Notes: generated by a model not told the origin, from the sequence alone. A DNA stretch of 57,931 bases from Oscillospiraceae bacterium (GCA_015067725.1 SVLX01000014.1:1-57931); one strand, 5' to 3'. Positions 6,791-16,376 are shown, counted from the first letter of the stretch. Translations and numbers: made by a program.

Positions 6791-7869
6791 GCGGGGGGAA
6801 GAATCCGCGCCGGGTGCTGGTGGCGCTGTATCGGTATGCGGTGTTTTTTCTGCTGGTGGCGTTTATCCTGACTTGTTGCATGGAGCTGTTTCTGAATACC
6901 ATGAGCCGCACCATGGCCCTGGAGCTGACGGCGGAGAATCTGTCGCTGGCGGCAAAGCTGACTTTCGGTAATGTGATTTTGCTCAGTGTAGCCTTTACAG
7001 TAATCGATATTTGGAGAAGGGAAAAGACTGTGGGCACACCGGTGAAGCGCATTGCCGACGGCGCACAACGAATCATGGAGGGGGATTTCTCTGCCCGGAT
7101 TGTCCCCATTGCGGGGATGGCTGGGGAGCAGGATGGATTCAACGAAATCATCGACTGCTTCAACCGGATGGCCCAGGAACTGTCCACCATGGAGACATTG
7201 CAGACCGATTTTGTGGCCAATGTATCCCATGAGCTGAAGACACCCCTGGCGGTCATGGGCAATTATGGCACACTGTTGCAACAGCCGGACCTGCCGGAGG
7301 AAAAGCGGCTGGAGTATGCCAAAGCCGTCACCGAAGCCGCCCGCCGTCTGGCTGAACTGGTGACCAACATCCTGAAGCTGAATAAACTGGAAAACCAACA
7401 ACACACCCCTAAAGCAGAGCCCTTCGACCTGAGTGAGCAGCTCCGCCTCGCTCTGCTGGGATTTGAGCAGATCTGGGAAGATAAAGGCATTGCTGTGGAG
7501 ACAGAACTGACTGACGGGGTGATAATCTGTGCCGATCGGGAACTGTTGAATCTGGTCTGGAACAACCTGTTCTCCAATGCCTTCAAATTCACGCCCTCTG
7601 GCGGCAGAGTTACCGTCCGGCTGTGTTGTGCAGGGGAGTATGCGCTGGTGCAGGTACAGGATACCGGTTGCGGCATCTCCCGGGAAGCGGGGGCACGGAT
7701 TTTTGACAAGTTTTATCAGGCAGACACCTCCCACAACGGGCAGGGCAACGGACTGGGTCTGGCTCTGGTGCGCCGGGTGGTGGACATGACCCGGAGCGAA
7801 ATCCGGGTGGAGAGCGAGCTGGGCAAAGGCAGTACCTTCACCGTGAAGCTAAGGAGGGACGTACAGTGA
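6787..7869 (+). CDS. Sensor histidine kinase
   Basis: 360 residues. Two transmembrane helices (about 12-34 and 57-77) enclose only a short outside loop, so sensing is probably in the membrane or through partner proteins. A HAMP-like linker (VKRIADGAQRIMEGDFSARI) leads to the HisKA box (VSHELKTPLAVM, phosphorylated His) and an ATPase domain with N box (NNLFSNAFKFTPSGG), G1 (VQDTGCGIS), F box (KFYQAD) and G2 (GNGLGLALV). It is coupled to the response regulator upstream by a 4-base overlap, and to the membrane protein downstream by a GTGA overlap. The short sensor loop together with two membrane proteins in the operon suggests an intramembrane-sensing, envelope-stress type of kinase. That is inference. 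Confidence 0.95.
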   Translation: MSGGKNPRRVLVALYRYAVFFLLVAFILTCCMELFLNTMSRTMALELTAENLSLAAKLTFGNVILLSVAFTVIDIWRREKTVGTPVKRIADGAQRIMEGDFSARIVPIAGMAGEQDGFNEIIDCFNRMAQELSTMETLQTDFVANVSHELKTPLAVMGNYGTLLQQPDLPEEKRLEYAKAVTEAARRLAELVTNILKLNKLENQQHTPKAEPFDLSEQLRLALLGFEQIWEDKGIAVETELTDGVIICADRELLNLVWNNLFSNAFKFTPSGGRVTVRLCCAGEYALVQVQDTGCGISREAGARIFDKFYQADTSHNGQGNGLGLALVRRVVDMTRSEIRVESELGKGSTFTVKLRRDVQ

Positions 7870-8759
7870 AATGGCTGAAGAAGCTGGTCATGCCCCATCC
7901 GGTGGTGGCTGTGGCGGTGATTCTGGCGGGATTTGGCTTGCTGGTCTATAGCTTCGTTTTTGCCCCCCACAATATGCCGCTGTCTTATGTGGCATATGGG
8001 CTGTCGGCTTGGGCACTGGCAGTGCTGTGCGGTAGCCTGCCCCGGCTGTTTCGATGGGGCAAACGGGTGAAAATGGAGAATTCCTTCCTCTTGCGGTACT
8101 TCAGCCAGCCGGAGTACCGGGTGAAACTGTCGCTTTACAGCAGCCTGACCCTGAATTTGCTCTATACCCTCTTGCAATTGGGCAGTGGCCTGTGCTACAA
8201 TTCGGCTTGGTATTATGCCTTGGCGGGATATTATGGCATTCTGGCCATAATGCGCTATTTCCTGCTGAAAGAGACTAAGCGGGAGAGGGTGGGAGAGAAT
8301 CTCTTTGTGGAGTACCTCCATTACCGGCTCTGTGGGGCGCTGTTATTGCTCCTGAATCTGGCATTGGGGGCAGTGGTGGCGTATATGGTCTGGCAGGACA
8401 GGGGAATTCGGCATCATCCCATTGTGACCATTGCTATGGCGGCATACACCTTCACGGCAACCACTATGGCGATTATCAACGTATACAAATACAGAAAGTA
8501 CCACAGTCCGGTGCTGGAATCGGCCAAAATCATCAGTTTTGCCTCGGCACTGGTGTCCATGCTCTCTCTGGAGGCAGCCATGCTGACGACTTTCGGAGAG
8601 AATGAGAACCCCACTTTCCGGAGAATTATGCTGGCATTGAGCGGCGGCGCGGTCTGTGTGGTCGTCCTCGTGATGGCCATTTATATGACGGTACATGGTA
8701 CGATGCAAATCAAAAAACACAGAGGAGAAAAGACCTATGGAAGAACGCAGCAGCGGTGA
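7866..8759 (+). CDS. Polytopic membrane protein of the two-component operon
   Basis: 297 residues starting at GTG 7866, overlapping the kinase stop (GTGA), with aaggagg 9 bases upstream. Seven or so hydrophobic segments can be read (for example VVAVAVILAGFGLLVYSFVF, LNLLYTLLQLGSGLCYN, LLLNLALGAVVAYMVW, AMAAYTFTATTMAIINVY, AVCVVVLVMAIYMTVHG), separated by short charged loops. It is not a recognised transporter family. Its translational coupling to the kinase suggests a sensory or regulated partner, such as a membrane-stress effector. Its 3' end overlaps the next gene by 23 bases. Confidence 0.8.
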   Translation: MKWLKKLVMPHPVVAVAVILAGFGLLVYSFVFAPHNMPLSYVAYGLSAWALAVLCGSLPRLFRWGKRVKMENSFLLRYFSQPEYRVKLSLYSSLTLNLLYTLLQLGSGLCYNSAWYYALAGYYGILAIMRYFLLKETKRERVGENLFVEYLHYRLCGALLLLLNLALGAVVAYMVWQDRGIRHHPIVTIAMAAYTFTATTMAIINVYKYRKYHSPVLESAKIISFASALVSMLSLEAAMLTTFGENENPTFRRIMLALSGGAVCVVVLVMAIYMTVHGTMQIKKHRGEKTYGRTQQR

Positions 8760-9126
8760 TACATTCCGCTATACTTATTCTGCCGGAGAGCAGACAGAAA
8801 TTCGGAAAATCCGGGAAAAATATGCCCCCCCGGCAGACCGGGAGGACAAATTGCAACGATTGCGTAGACTGGATGCCAGCGCAACCCGAAAGGGGACGAT
8901 TGCGGCGCTGATTCTGGGCATTTTGGGCTGTCTGATTTTGGGCGCAGGAATGTCCATGATTATGGTTTGGGGTGAGGTGCTGTTCCTGCCGGGGATTCTG
9001 GTGGGGACAGTGGGGCTGATTGCGGTTGGCGTGGCCTACCCCGTCTATGGCAGAATGGTCAGAAAACAGCGGGAGCGGTTAGCGCCGGAAATCCTGCGTC
9101 TGACCGATGAATTGATGGAAAAATGA
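8737..9126 (+). CDS. Small two-helix membrane protein
   Basis: 129 residues. ATG 8737 is chosen because agaggag lies 10 bases upstream; an earlier in-frame start would read further into the preceding gene. The N-terminal 50 residues are charged (EIRKIREKYAPPADREDKLQRLRRLD), with helical heptads. Two adjacent transmembrane helices follow (about 55-75 and 80-100; IAALILGILGCLILGAGMSMI and VLFLPGILVGTVGLIAVGVAY), then a short basic tail. The charged region resembles the dimerisation segment of small membrane regulators. No family is recognised. It is translationally coupled to the genes on both sides. Confidence 0.75.
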   Translation: MEERSSGDTFRYTYSAGEQTEIRKIREKYAPPADREDKLQRLRRLDASATRKGTIAALILGILGCLILGAGMSMIMVWGEVLFLPGILVGTVGLIAVGVAYPVYGRMVRKQRERLAPEILRLTDELMEK

Positions 9127-9155
9127 GGGCAATACCGGCCCAAAAGGAGACGACC

Positions 9156-9623
9156 ATGGAACAGCCTACGGCAAGACATGAATTTGCAACCGTCCAGTGG
9201 CTGTTGGCGCATATACAGAGGACTTATGCCGTATCCCCGGAGTATCTCTGGGCCAGAACCCCTGACTTTGGCGCTTTCCGGCACCCCGGTTGTGGGAAGT
9301 GGTTCGCCGTGCTGATGAAGGGACTCCCCCGGGAGAAGCTGGGGTTGGCGGGCGGCGGGGTCTGCGATGTGCTGAACGTGAAATGTGACCCCAATCTCCG
9401 GGGGTCAGTGCTGGATGGTCGCCACTTTTTCCCCGCTTATCACATGAACAAAGCGCACTGGGTCAGCGTTATCCTGGATGATGAACTGCCCCGGGACACC
9501 CTGCGGGTACTCCTTGACCTGAGTTACCAAAGCCTGAACCCAAAGAAAGCCAGAAGCACCGGAAAACCGGAAAAACAAACCCCCAGGGGGGCTTCACAGG
9601 ATGAAGAAATGGTGGTATACTAA
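9156..9623 (+). CDS. MmcQ/YjbR family protein
   Basis: 155 residues; ATG 9156 is preceded by aaaaggag. The sequence fits the MmcQ/YjbR (DUF419) fold: an N-terminal helical start, then YLWARTPDFGAFRHPGCGKWFAVLM, CDVLNVKCDPNLRG, FFPAYHMNKAHWVSVILDDELP and LLDLSYQSL. Members have a double-wing DNA-binding-like fold, but their function is not established. The C-terminal 30 residues are a polar extension. It is the last gene of the two-component operon and faces the ZIP gene across a shared bidirectional terminator. Confidence 0.85.
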   Translation: MEQPTARHEFATVQWLLAHIQRTYAVSPEYLWARTPDFGAFRHPGCGKWFAVLMKGLPREKLGLAGGGVCDVLNVKCDPNLRGSVLDGRHFFPAYHMNKAHWVSVILDDELPRDTLRVLLDLSYQSLNPKKARSTGKPEKQTPRGASQDEEMVVY

Positions 9624-9658
9624 GGACAAGTGTACCGGATACCCATCCCAAAATGAAA

Positions 9659-9689
9659 GACACCGCACTTTTGCATGGAGTGCGGTGTC
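9659..9689. terminator. Bidirectional terminator between the MmcQ/YjbR and ZIP genes
   Basis: GACACCGCACT (9659-9669) pairs with AGTGCGGTGTC (9679-9689). On the minus strand it is followed by tttcatttt; on the plus strand by gcttctgtt. It ends two convergent genes. Confidence 0.85.
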
Positions 9690-9696
9690 GCTTCTG

Positions 9697-10455
9697 TTAT
9701 TCCAGATAATGGGTCATGGCCAGCATCAGGCAGAAGCCCACCAGCAGGGCATAGGTTGCGCCCCGCTGTGCCCCGTCGCCATGGGTCTCGGGAATCATTT
9801 CATCACTGATGACATAGAGCATAGTGCCTCCGGCAAAGGCCAGGGCAAAGGGAAGAACAGCCGAAGACAGACTGACGGCAAAATAGCCCAGCAGTGTACC
9901 CAGCACCTCCACCACGCCGGTTGCCATGGCAATGAGGAAGGTTCTGCCCGGGCGCATTCCCACGGCCAGCATGGGTCCGATAATCACCATGCCCTCCGGG
10001 ATGTTTTGTAGCGCAATGCCCAGGGCAATGGTGATGGCTTCTGCATCATTGCCGGTGCCGAAACCCACACCAGCGGCCAGACCCTCGGGCAGATTATGAA
10101 TGGCAATCGCCATAACAAACAGCAGAACCTGATTGACCTGCCGCGCGCCGGAGGGATGGTCTTCTCTGTCTGTGCCGGTGAGCCGGTGGAGGTGGGGGAC
10201 AACTTTGTCCATCAGGCTGAGACACAGCGCGCCGCAGAAGATACCCAGCACGGTGATGGGGAATCCGGTACTCCCGCCATACTCCAAAGAGGGCAGAATC
10301 AGACCCAAAACCGCCGCCGCCAGCATCACGCCTGCGGCAAAAGATAAGATGATGTCACTGAACCGATGGGACAGCCCCTTGCAGGTGAAGCCCAGAATTG
10401 CGCCGATCACGGTGGCGCCGCCGACCCCAAGGGCGGTGAGAAGAACAATGGTCAT
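9697..10455 (-). CDS. ZIP family divalent metal transporter
   Basis: 252 residues with eight hydrophobic segments. The metal-binding motifs of ZIP proteins are present: HNLPEG in TM4 (AIAIHNLPEGLAAGVGFG) and QNIPEG in TM5 (IALQNIPEGMVIIGP), with E-to-H substitutions absent. Members import zinc, iron or manganese across the cytoplasmic membrane; the specific metal cannot be read from sequence. The ribosome site gaaaggaaaagg is 6 bases from ATG. The gene is monocistronic, with a promoter at 10608-10636 and a leader of about 150 bases. Confidence 0.93.
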   Translation of the reverse strand: MTIVLLTALGVGGATVIGAILGFTCKGLSHRFSDIILSFAAGVMLAAAVLGLILPSLEYGGSTGFPITVLGIFCGALCLSLMDKVVPHLHRLTGTDREDHPSGARQVNQVLLFVMAIAIHNLPEGLAAGVGFGTGNDAEAITIALGIALQNIPEGMVIIGPMLAVGMRPGRTFLIAMATGVVEVLGTLLGYFAVSLSSAVLPFALAFAGGTMLYVISDEMIPETHGDGAQRGATYALLVGFCLMLAMTHYLE

Positions 10456-10607
10456 GGTGTTACCTTTTCCTTTCTCAAAACGATAGAGATTACGCCGGGA
10501 TTATGTTGTGAGAACCATCAAGGATGTCTGAATGCAGTTTACGGGGGATGTCTCCGGCAGTTGCAGTATAGTCCTGATGAGATTCCGGAAGTTGTGGCGA
10601 CTAAATC

Positions 10608-10636
10608 AGTATACGCCGTGGCGCAGGAAATGTCAA
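10608..10636 (-). promoter_or_regulatory. Promoter of the ZIP transporter gene
   Basis: On the minus strand TTGACA (10631-10636), a 17-bp spacer and TATACT (10608-10613) predict a start near 10601. The remaining 145-base leader (10456-10600) holds a possible CTTCCGG/CCGGAG stem. I do not recognise a known riboswitch in it. Confidence 0.7.
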
Positions 10637-10663
10637 CCCATTTACGTCCGGAAATCAAGAAAA

Positions 10664-10688
10664 CGCACCCCTCAAAAAGAAGGGTGCG
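10664..10688 (-). terminator. Rho-independent terminator of the pyr operon
   Basis: CGCACCCTTC and AGGGGTGCG form a stem on the minus strand followed by ttttcttgattt. It lies 15 bases past the pyrI stop. Confidence 0.9.
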
Positions 10689-10702
10689 CTTTGTGCGTTG
10701 GC

Positions 10703-11119
10703 TTACTTTGCCTTGGTCTCGCAATACATGCACCGGTAAGTCCGGCTCTTCTCGTCGGAGAGGTTGAAGACGTGGGGCAGTTCCTGCTCGGTGGTGGAGA
10801 TGCAGCGGGGATTCCGGCAACGGATGACGTTGGTCAGTCTCTGGGGCAGATGGAGCTTCTTCTTCTCCACGATTTCCCCATCCCGGATGATGGCGACGGT
10901 GACACCGGGGTCAACGTAACCCAGAATATCCATGTTCACATGGAATTCGGTGGCAATCTTAATGATGTCCTTGCGGCCCATCTTCTGGCTGGTGGCGTTG
11001 GCAATCAGGGCAACAGCGCAGTCCAAATCGCCCAGGTCCAGCAGCTTATACAGCTCCATGCCCTTACCGGCGGTGATATGGTCGATGACGATACCGTTCT
11101 TGATGGAATCAATGTTCAT
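10703..11119 (-). CDS. pyrI: Aspartate carbamoyltransferase regulatory subunit
   Basis: 138 residues. The N-terminal allosteric domain ([27 protein letters not shown]) binds nucleotide effectors in characterised PyrI proteins. The C-terminal zinc domain has the four Cys in pairs (CRNPRC and CMYC) that hold the contact to the catalytic subunit. It is shorter than E. coli PyrI (153 residues), as in other Clostridia. The start overlaps the pyrB stop by one base (TAATG), which would keep the two subunits in step. Last gene of the seven-gene pyr operon. Confidence 0.97.
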   Translation of the reverse strand: MNIDSIKNGIVIDHITAGKGMELYKLLDLGDLDCAVALIANATSQKMGRKDIIKIATEFHVNMDILGYVDPGVTVAIIRDGEIVEKKKLHLPQRLTNVIRCRNPRCISTTEQELPHVFNLSDEKSRTYRCMYCETKAK

Positions 11120-12036
11120 TATTCTACCTCCAACAGCTTGAGAATGAGGGCCATGCGGATGAATTTGCCGTTGAGCACCTGACGGAAATAGCAGGCTCTG
11201 GGATCATCGTCCACGGCAACAGCGATTTCGTTGACTCTGGGCAGGGGATGGAGAATGGCCAGATCGGACTTGGCGGTCTTCAGTTTGTCGGGAGTCAGGA
11301 TGTAGCTGTCCTTCAGACGGAGATAGTCTTCCTCGTTGAAGAAACGCTCACGCTGTACACGGGTCATATAGAGGATGTCCAGCTCAGGCATAACGGCCTC
11401 CAAATCGGTGGTCTGGACATAGGGGATGCCCTCAGCCTTCAGGTCTTCCTTGATGTAGCTGGGCACTTTCAGCTCCTCGGGGGAGATGAGAACGAACTTG
11501 ATGCCGGGGTAGCGGCTCATGGCTTCAATCAGGGAGTGGACAGTGCGGCCAAACTTCAGGTCGCCGCACAGGCCGATGGTCATGTTATCCAGACGACCCT
11601 TCTCCCGCTGGATGGTCAGCAGGTCGGTCAGGGTCTGGGTGGGATGGTTGTGGCCACCGTCGCCGGCATTGATGACGGGGATGGATGCGGCCATGGAAGC
11701 CACCAGAGGTGCACCCTCCTTGGGATGACGCATGGCGATGATGTCAGCATAGCAGGAAACGGTGCGGGCAGTGTCGGCCACGCTTTCGCCCTTGGCGGCA
11801 GAGCTGCTCTGTGCTTCGGAGAAACCCAGAACACTGCCGCCCAGTTCGTACATGGCGGCCTCAAAACTGAGGCGGGTACGGGTAGAGGGCTCGAAGAACA
11901 AGGTGGCCAACTTTTGGCCGCGGCACTTCTCACTGTACTTCTTGGGGTTGGCAATGATGTCATTGGCGGTGGCAATGAGCTGGTCAAGCTCTTCCACAGT
12001 CAGGTCGAGGATGCTGATTACGCTTCTTTTTTTCAT
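11119..12036 (-). CDS. pyrB: Aspartate carbamoyltransferase catalytic subunit
   Basis: 305 residues, the usual family length. It condenses carbamoyl phosphate and aspartate to carbamoyl-aspartate. The carbamoyl-phosphate motif [15 protein letters not shown] is present, with the loop [21 protein letters not shown] and the C-terminal [10 protein letters not shown]. The start overlaps the pyrE stop by 4 bases (ATGA) with ttggaggt upstream. The presence of pyrI indicates the allosteric holoenzyme rather than the unregulated trimer of Bacillus. Confidence 0.98.
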   Translation of the reverse strand: MKKRSVISILDLTVEELDQLIATANDIIANPKKYSEKCRGQKLATLFFEPSTRTRLSFEAAMYELGGSVLGFSEAQSSSAAKGESVADTARTVSCYADIIAMRHPKEGAPLVASMAASIPVINAGDGGHNHPTQTLTDLLTIQREKGRLDNMTIGLCGDLKFGRTVHSLIEAMSRYPGIKFVLISPEELKVPSYIKEDLKAEGIPYVQTTDLEAVMPELDILYMTRVQRERFFNEEDYLRLKDSYILTPDKLKTAKSDLAILHPLPRVNEIAVAVDDDPRACYFRQVLNGKFIRMALILKLLEVE

Positions 12037-12677
12037 TTTGTACCTCCAATCCAGCTCTCGTCCGAGGGGTTGTTCCGGAATGCAATGAGCCGGGCAACGT
12101 CCTCAGGACGGATATAATTCTGCTGTGCCGCCACTTGGGCGATCACATCAAAATTGGTCAAACTGATGTTCTTCACGTTGGCTTCTGCCATCCGGGTCAG
12201 ACCCTTCTGCATACCATAGGTGAAGATGCTCACAACGCCCAGAACTTCGGCGCCGGCTTCCCGCAGGACATTCACCACTTCCAGAACACTGCCGCCGGTG
12301 GAAATCAGGTCCTCCACCACAACGACCTTCTGACCGGGCTCAAGGCGACCTTCAATCTGGTTGTTCCGGCCGTGGTCCTTGGCGCCACTGCGGACATAAC
12401 CCATGGGCAGACCCATGAGGTGACCGGTGATGGCGGCGTGGGCGATACCGGCGGTAGAAGTACCCATGAGCACTTCTGCCTCGGGATAATTCTCCCGAAT
12501 GAGCTGAGCCAGACCTTCTTCCACATGGGTACGGACTTCCACGTCGGTGAGGGTCAGGCGGTTGTCGCAGTAAACGGGACTCTTGATGCCGGAGGCCCAG
12601 GTAAAGGGCTCATCGGGGCGGAAGAATACGGCGCGGATTTTCAATAAATCCTGAGCAATCAAAACAGACAGTTCCAT
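12033..12677 (-). CDS. pyrE: Orotate phosphoribosyltransferase
   Basis: 214 residues. It transfers phosphoribosyl from PRPP to orotate. The PRPP-binding motif is seen as [17 protein letters not shown], with the substrate segment [16 protein letters not shown] and the flexible loop [14 protein letters not shown], whose Lys and His are the usual catalytic residues. It ends with a 4-base overlap into pyrB and starts 24 bases after pyrF. Confidence 0.97.
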   Translation of the reverse strand: MELSVLIAQDLLKIRAVFFRPDEPFTWASGIKSPVYCDNRLTLTDVEVRTHVEEGLAQLIRENYPEAEVLMGTSTAGIAHAAITGHLMGLPMGYVRSGAKDHGRNNQIEGRLEPGQKVVVVEDLISTGGSVLEVVNVLREAGAEVLGVVSIFTYGMQKGLTRMAEANVKNISLTNFDVIAQVAAQQNYIRPEDVARLIAFRNNPSDESWIGGTK

Positions 12678-12701
12678 GGTTTTTCTCCTTCTCGTTTTCG
12701 A

Positions 12702-13403
12702 TTAAGTTTCGACAAATTCCCGGATGCAGCGCGCATAGGCGGCAACGGGGTCGGCGGCTTTGGTGATGGGACGACCCACGACGATATAGTCGGAGCCGAT
12801 GCGGTTGGCCTCTGCGGGGGTCATGACTCTCACCTGATCACCCACTTCACCGTCAGCAAAGCGGACGCCGGGGGTCACGGTCAGGAAACTCTGGCCACAG
12901 ACCTCATGCACCTTCTGGGCTTCCAGCGGGGAGCAGACCACACCGTCCAGCCCGGATTCCTGGGCCATCTTGGCATAGTGCATGACCACCTGATCCAGCG
13001 GCTTTTCAATCAGCAGGTCAGCTTCCATCCGCTCCTGACTGGTGGAGGTGAGCTGAGTTACGGCAATGAGCAGGGGGCGGGTGCCGTCGGGACGGGTCAG
13101 ACCCTCCAAAGCGGCCTCCATCATGGCCTTGGTACCGGCGGCGTGGAGGTTGACCAGATCCACATCCAGTCGGCTCAATACGGCCATGGCCTTCTTGACG
13201 GTGTTGGGAATATCATGGAGCTTCAGGTCCAGGAAAATCTTGTGTCCACGAGCCTTTAACTCCCGAACAATTTCAGGACCTGCGGCATAGTACAGCTCCA
13301 TGCCAATTTTCACAAAGGGCTTGCGGCCGGTAAACTGATCCAGGAAAGTGAGGGTTTCCTCACGGCTGGCAAAATCGCAGGCAATAATGACGTCTTTACC
13401 CAT
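12702..13403 (-). CDS. pyrF: Orotidine 5'-phosphate decarboxylase
   Basis: 233 residues, type 1 family. It decarboxylates OMP to UMP. The catalytic charged network D-K-x-x-D is seen in [16 protein letters not shown], with the phosphate-binding end [13 protein letters not shown] and the loop TPGVRF. It overlaps the upstream pyrD stop by 8 bases. Confidence 0.97.
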   Translation of the reverse strand: MGKDVIIACDFASREETLTFLDQFTGRKPFVKIGMELYYAAGPEIVRELKARGHKIFLDLKLHDIPNTVKKAMAVLSRLDVDLVNLHAAGTKAMMEAALEGLTRPDGTRPLLIAVTQLTSTSQERMEADLLIEKPLDQVVMHYAKMAQESGLDGVVCSPLEAQKVHEVCGQSFLTVTPGVRFADGEVGDQVRVMTPAEANRIGSDYIVVGRPITKAADPVAAYARCIREFVET

Positions 13404-14310
13404 GGTGTGCGCCTCCTATAATATCGGTTAAGTGTTCAATATGATACTGCTCCATAACACGGGGCAGGGCTTCGATGATGTTCTTGCAGGCGAAGGGGTC
13501 CACCAGATTGGCGGCACCCACCTCAACGGCGGTAGCGCCGGCCAGCATCAGTTCAATCACATCCTCAGCCTTGGTTACGCCGCCCATGCCCACAATGGGA
13601 ATGGAGACGGCCTTGTATACCTGATAAACCATCCGGACGGCAAGGGGGAAAATGGCAGGGCCGGACATCCCGCCGGTGGTATTGGCCAGCAGGGGCCTGC
13701 GCCGCATGGGGTCAATGCGCATACCCATGACGGTGTTAATGAGGCTGATGCCGTCAGCACCGGCATCCTCACAAGCCTTGGCAATGGCGGCGATATCGGT
13801 GACATTGGGAGAGAGTTTCACGATGACCGGCTTGGTGGTGACCGCCTTGACCGCCTTGGTTACCTGAGCGGCACTACCCGGGTCGGTGCCAAAGCTCATG
13901 CCGCCGCCGTGGACATTGGGGCAACTGATGTTGACTTCCAGCCAGCCCACCTGCTCCTCACCGTCCAGCTTCTGACAGACCTCCACATATTCGTCCAGAG
14001 AGAAGCCGGAGACATTGGCCATTACCGGCTTATGGAAGTATGCTTTCATCTGGGGCAATTCATGGGCAAGCACATGGTCGATACCGGGATTCTGCAGACC
14101 CACGGCATTGAGCATACCGCCCGTGCATTCTGCGATTCGGGGGGTGGGGTTGCCTGTTCGGGGCGAGCGGGTTGTGCCCTTGAAGGAGAAGGAACCAAGA
14201 ATATTAATGTCATAGAGGTCGGCAAACTCCCTGCCATAGCCAAATGTGCCGGAGGCAGGAATAATGGGGTTGTCCATGGGAATGCCGCACAGGGTTACTT
14301 TGGTGCTCAC
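13396..14310 (-). CDS. pyrD: Dihydroorotate dehydrogenase, class 1B catalytic subunit
   Basis: 304 residues from GTG 14310, which is preceded by gagaggaggt; a longer in-frame start at 14388 would extend far into pyrK and lacks a ribosome site. FMN-binding and catalytic segments are present: [42 protein letters not shown] with the class 1 active-site Cys, [11 protein letters not shown] and [25 protein letters not shown]. It works with PyrK to oxidise dihydroorotate with NAD. It overlaps the pyrK stop by 4 bases. Confidence 0.97.
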   Translation of the reverse strand: MSTKVTLCGIPMDNPIIPASGTFGYGREFADLYDINILGSFSFKGTTRSPRTGNPTPRIAECTGGMLNAVGLQNPGIDHVLAHELPQMKAYFHKPVMANVSGFSLDEYVEVCQKLDGEEQVGWLEVNISCPNVHGGGMSFGTDPGSAAQVTKAVKAVTTKPVIVKLSPNVTDIAAIAKACEDAGADGISLINTVMGMRIDPMRRRPLLANTTGGMSGPAIFPLAVRMVYQVYKAVSIPIVGMGGVTKAEDVIELMLAGATAVEVGAANLVDPFACKNIIEALPRVMEQYHIEHLTDIIGGAHHG

Positions 14311-15035
14311 AGGATGACCTCCTCTCTGCAGAATACGGGGCCGTCTTTGCAGACCCGGCGGGGGCCAACTTTCGTCTCGATGGTGCAACCCATGCAGGCG
14401 CCGAAGCCGCAGCCCATCCGCTCCTCCAGAGAAAACTGTCCGGAGGTTTTGGCAACCCGGTCAATGGCCCTGAGCATAGGCCCGGGGCCGCAGGTATAGA
14501 AGTAGGTATAGGGGACAGTCATGGCATCGGTGACGAAGCCCTGAATTCCGCGGCTGCCGTCAACGGTGGTGACCAGGACTTCTACACCCAGCGCCCGGAA
14601 GGCATCTTCGTAAAAAACCTCTGCGGCGGTGTTGAAGCCAAGAATGACGGTGGGAGTCTTTCCCTCAGCCAGCAGAGCCTTGCACAGCCCATACATGGGA
14701 GGTACACCGACGCCACCGCCCAGAAGCAGGGGGGCATCACCGGACACGCTCAAATCATAGCCATTGCCCAGACCGGTCAGGATATTCAATGTTGTGCCCG
14801 GGGTCATGGTGGACAAGTCCGCAGTACCACTCCCCACGACCTTATAGATGAGGGTCAGGCTGTTCTCGCTCCAGTCGCAGACGGAAATGGGTCTGCGGAG
14901 GAAGCGGCCGGGGACAGCAATCTCCACGAACTGGCCGGGAGCAGTGATTTGGGAGGTATTTCCCTCCAAAACCATCTTAAATACAGTGGAAGTCAGGGGA
15001 ATATTCTCCACAATGGTAAAAATAACTTCTTTCAT
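14307..15035 (-). CDS. pyrK: Dihydroorotate dehydrogenase electron-transfer subunit
   Basis: 242 residues, ferredoxin reductase-like. An N-terminal FAD domain (PGQFVEIAVPGRFLRRPISVCDW), an NAD-binding region (LLLGGGVGVPPMYGLCKAL) and a C-terminal [2Fe-2S] motif CGFGACMGC plus a later Cys are visible. It passes electrons from PyrD to NAD. It starts 26 bases after pyrC and overlaps pyrD by 4 bases. Confidence 0.97.
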   Translation of the reverse strand: MKEVIFTIVENIPLTSTVFKMVLEGNTSQITAPGQFVEIAVPGRFLRRPISVCDWSENSLTLIYKVVGSGTADLSTMTPGTTLNILTGLGNGYDLSVSGDAPLLLGGGVGVPPMYGLCKALLAEGKTPTVILGFNTAAEVFYEDAFRALGVEVLVTTVDGSRGIQGFVTDAMTVPYTYFYTCGPGPMLRAIDRVAKTSGQFSLEERMGCGFGACMGCTIETKVGPRRVCKDGPVFCREEVIL

Positions 15036-15061
15036 GCGGGGATCTCCTCTCTAGATTATGG

Positions 15062-16297
15062 TTATCTTCTTTGTGCCTCCAGCCAGACGGTCTTGCCGTC
15101 GAGCACGGTGGCCAGACAGCGGCCGAAGACGGTCTCCCCGGTGAAGGGGCTGAAGCGGCCCATGGTCTGGAATTCTTCGGGGTCAACGGCATAGCAGTCT
15201 TCCAAATCCCAGATACAGATGCCACCTTCAAAGGGCAGGTTAAACCGCTTCCTGGGGTTAATGGCCATCAGTTCCACCAGCTTCTCCAGAGACAAGATAC
15301 CCGGCTTCACCAGTCCGGTATAGAGCACCGGGAAGGCGGTCTCCAGTCCCACCACACCCATGAGGCTCTTTTCCAGACCACGGCTCTTTTCTTCGACACT
15401 GTGGGGTGCATGGTCGGTGGCAATCATCTCAATGGTACCGTCCAGAATACCGGCCAGAAGTGCCTGGCGGTCTTCTTCGGAGCGGATGGGGGGATTCATC
15501 TTAAACCGACCATGCTCCTGAAGCATCATGTCATTCTTCAGCAGGTAGTGGGGGCCGGTTTCGCAACTCACATCCAGGCCGGATTTCTTGGCCTGGCGAA
15601 TCAGCTCAACGGTTTCTTTGGTAGAGACGTGGCACACGTGGTAAGCGCAGCCACTTTTTGCCACCAGCTCCAAATCCCGTGCCACAGGGCCCCACTCACT
15701 CTCAGAGCAGATTCCCCGGTGACCGTGGAGGCGGGCATATTCGCCGTCGTGGATATAGCCGCCCCGGAGCAGAGAATTGTCTTCACAGTGGGCGGCAATC
15801 AGTTTGCCCAGGCTCTTGGCCATTTCCATGGCCCTGAGCATCATTTCCGGGGACTGGACACCCCGACCGTCATCGGAGAAGGCCACCACATGGGGGGCAA
15901 GAGCCTCTAAATCAGCCAATACTTCACCCTGCTGACCCATGGTGATGGCACCATAGGGGTGGACATGAATCCGGGCGGTGTCCCGGATGGCATCGAGTTG
16001 AGGCACAAGATGCGCCAGTGTGTCGGGGACGGGGTTCAGATTGGGCATGGCGCAGACATCGCTGTATCCGCCACGGGCGGCAGAGGCCGTACCGGAGGCG
16101 ATGGTCTCCTTATAAAAAAATCCCGGTTCCCGCAAATGCACATGAACATCAGCGAAAGCCGGCAACACAGCCACATCATGGAATTCAGAAACGCAAATAC
16201 TGCCACCCTCACAATGGGTAGCAACAGGAAGGGTGAGATCAGAATGAGAGAAAGCACCCGCATTGTATACTTTGGCATTTTTCAGCAACAGATCCAT
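15062..16297 (-). CDS. pyrC: Dihydroorotase, class I
   Basis: 411 residues, amidohydrolase fold. It cyclises carbamoyl-aspartate to dihydroorotate. Metal ligands are visible as HVHLREPG (the HxH motif), then downstream His and Asp in AHCEDN, YHVCHVSTKE and IATDHAPHS. First gene of the operon, with gaaaggag 7 bases before ATG and a consensus promoter 50 bases upstream. carAB, pyrG and a uracil permease are not in the window. Confidence 0.97.
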   Translation of the reverse strand: MDLLLKNAKVYNAGAFSHSDLTLPVATHCEGGSICVSEFHDVAVLPAFADVHVHLREPGFFYKETIASGTASAARGGYSDVCAMPNLNPVPDTLAHLVPQLDAIRDTARIHVHPYGAITMGQQGEVLADLEALAPHVVAFSDDGRGVQSPEMMLRAMEMAKSLGKLIAAHCEDNSLLRGGYIHDGEYARLHGHRGICSESEWGPVARDLELVAKSGCAYHVCHVSTKETVELIRQAKKSGLDVSCETGPHYLLKNDMMLQEHGRFKMNPPIRSEEDRQALLAGILDGTIEMIATDHAPHSVEEKSRGLEKSLMGVVGLETAFPVLYTGLVKPGILSLEKLVELMAINPRKRFNLPFEGGICIWDLEDCYAVDPEEFQTMGRFSPFTGETVFGRCLATVLDGKTVWLEAQRR

Positions 16298-16347
16298 GGG
16301 GAAGCTCCTTTCCGGGGCGAGACCCTGCGTGGTTATTTATCCCATGG

Positions 16348-16376
16348 ATTATATAACATCTGCGAGCCAATGTCAA
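16348..16376 (-). promoter_or_regulatory. Consensus promoter of the pyr operon
   Basis: On the minus strand TTGACA (16371-16376), exactly 17 bp, and TATAAT (16348-16353) are a perfect sigma-A promoter. The start near 16341 leaves a leader of only about 43 bases, which holds no attenuator hairpin, so PyrR-type transcription attenuation is unlikely here. Confidence 0.85.
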
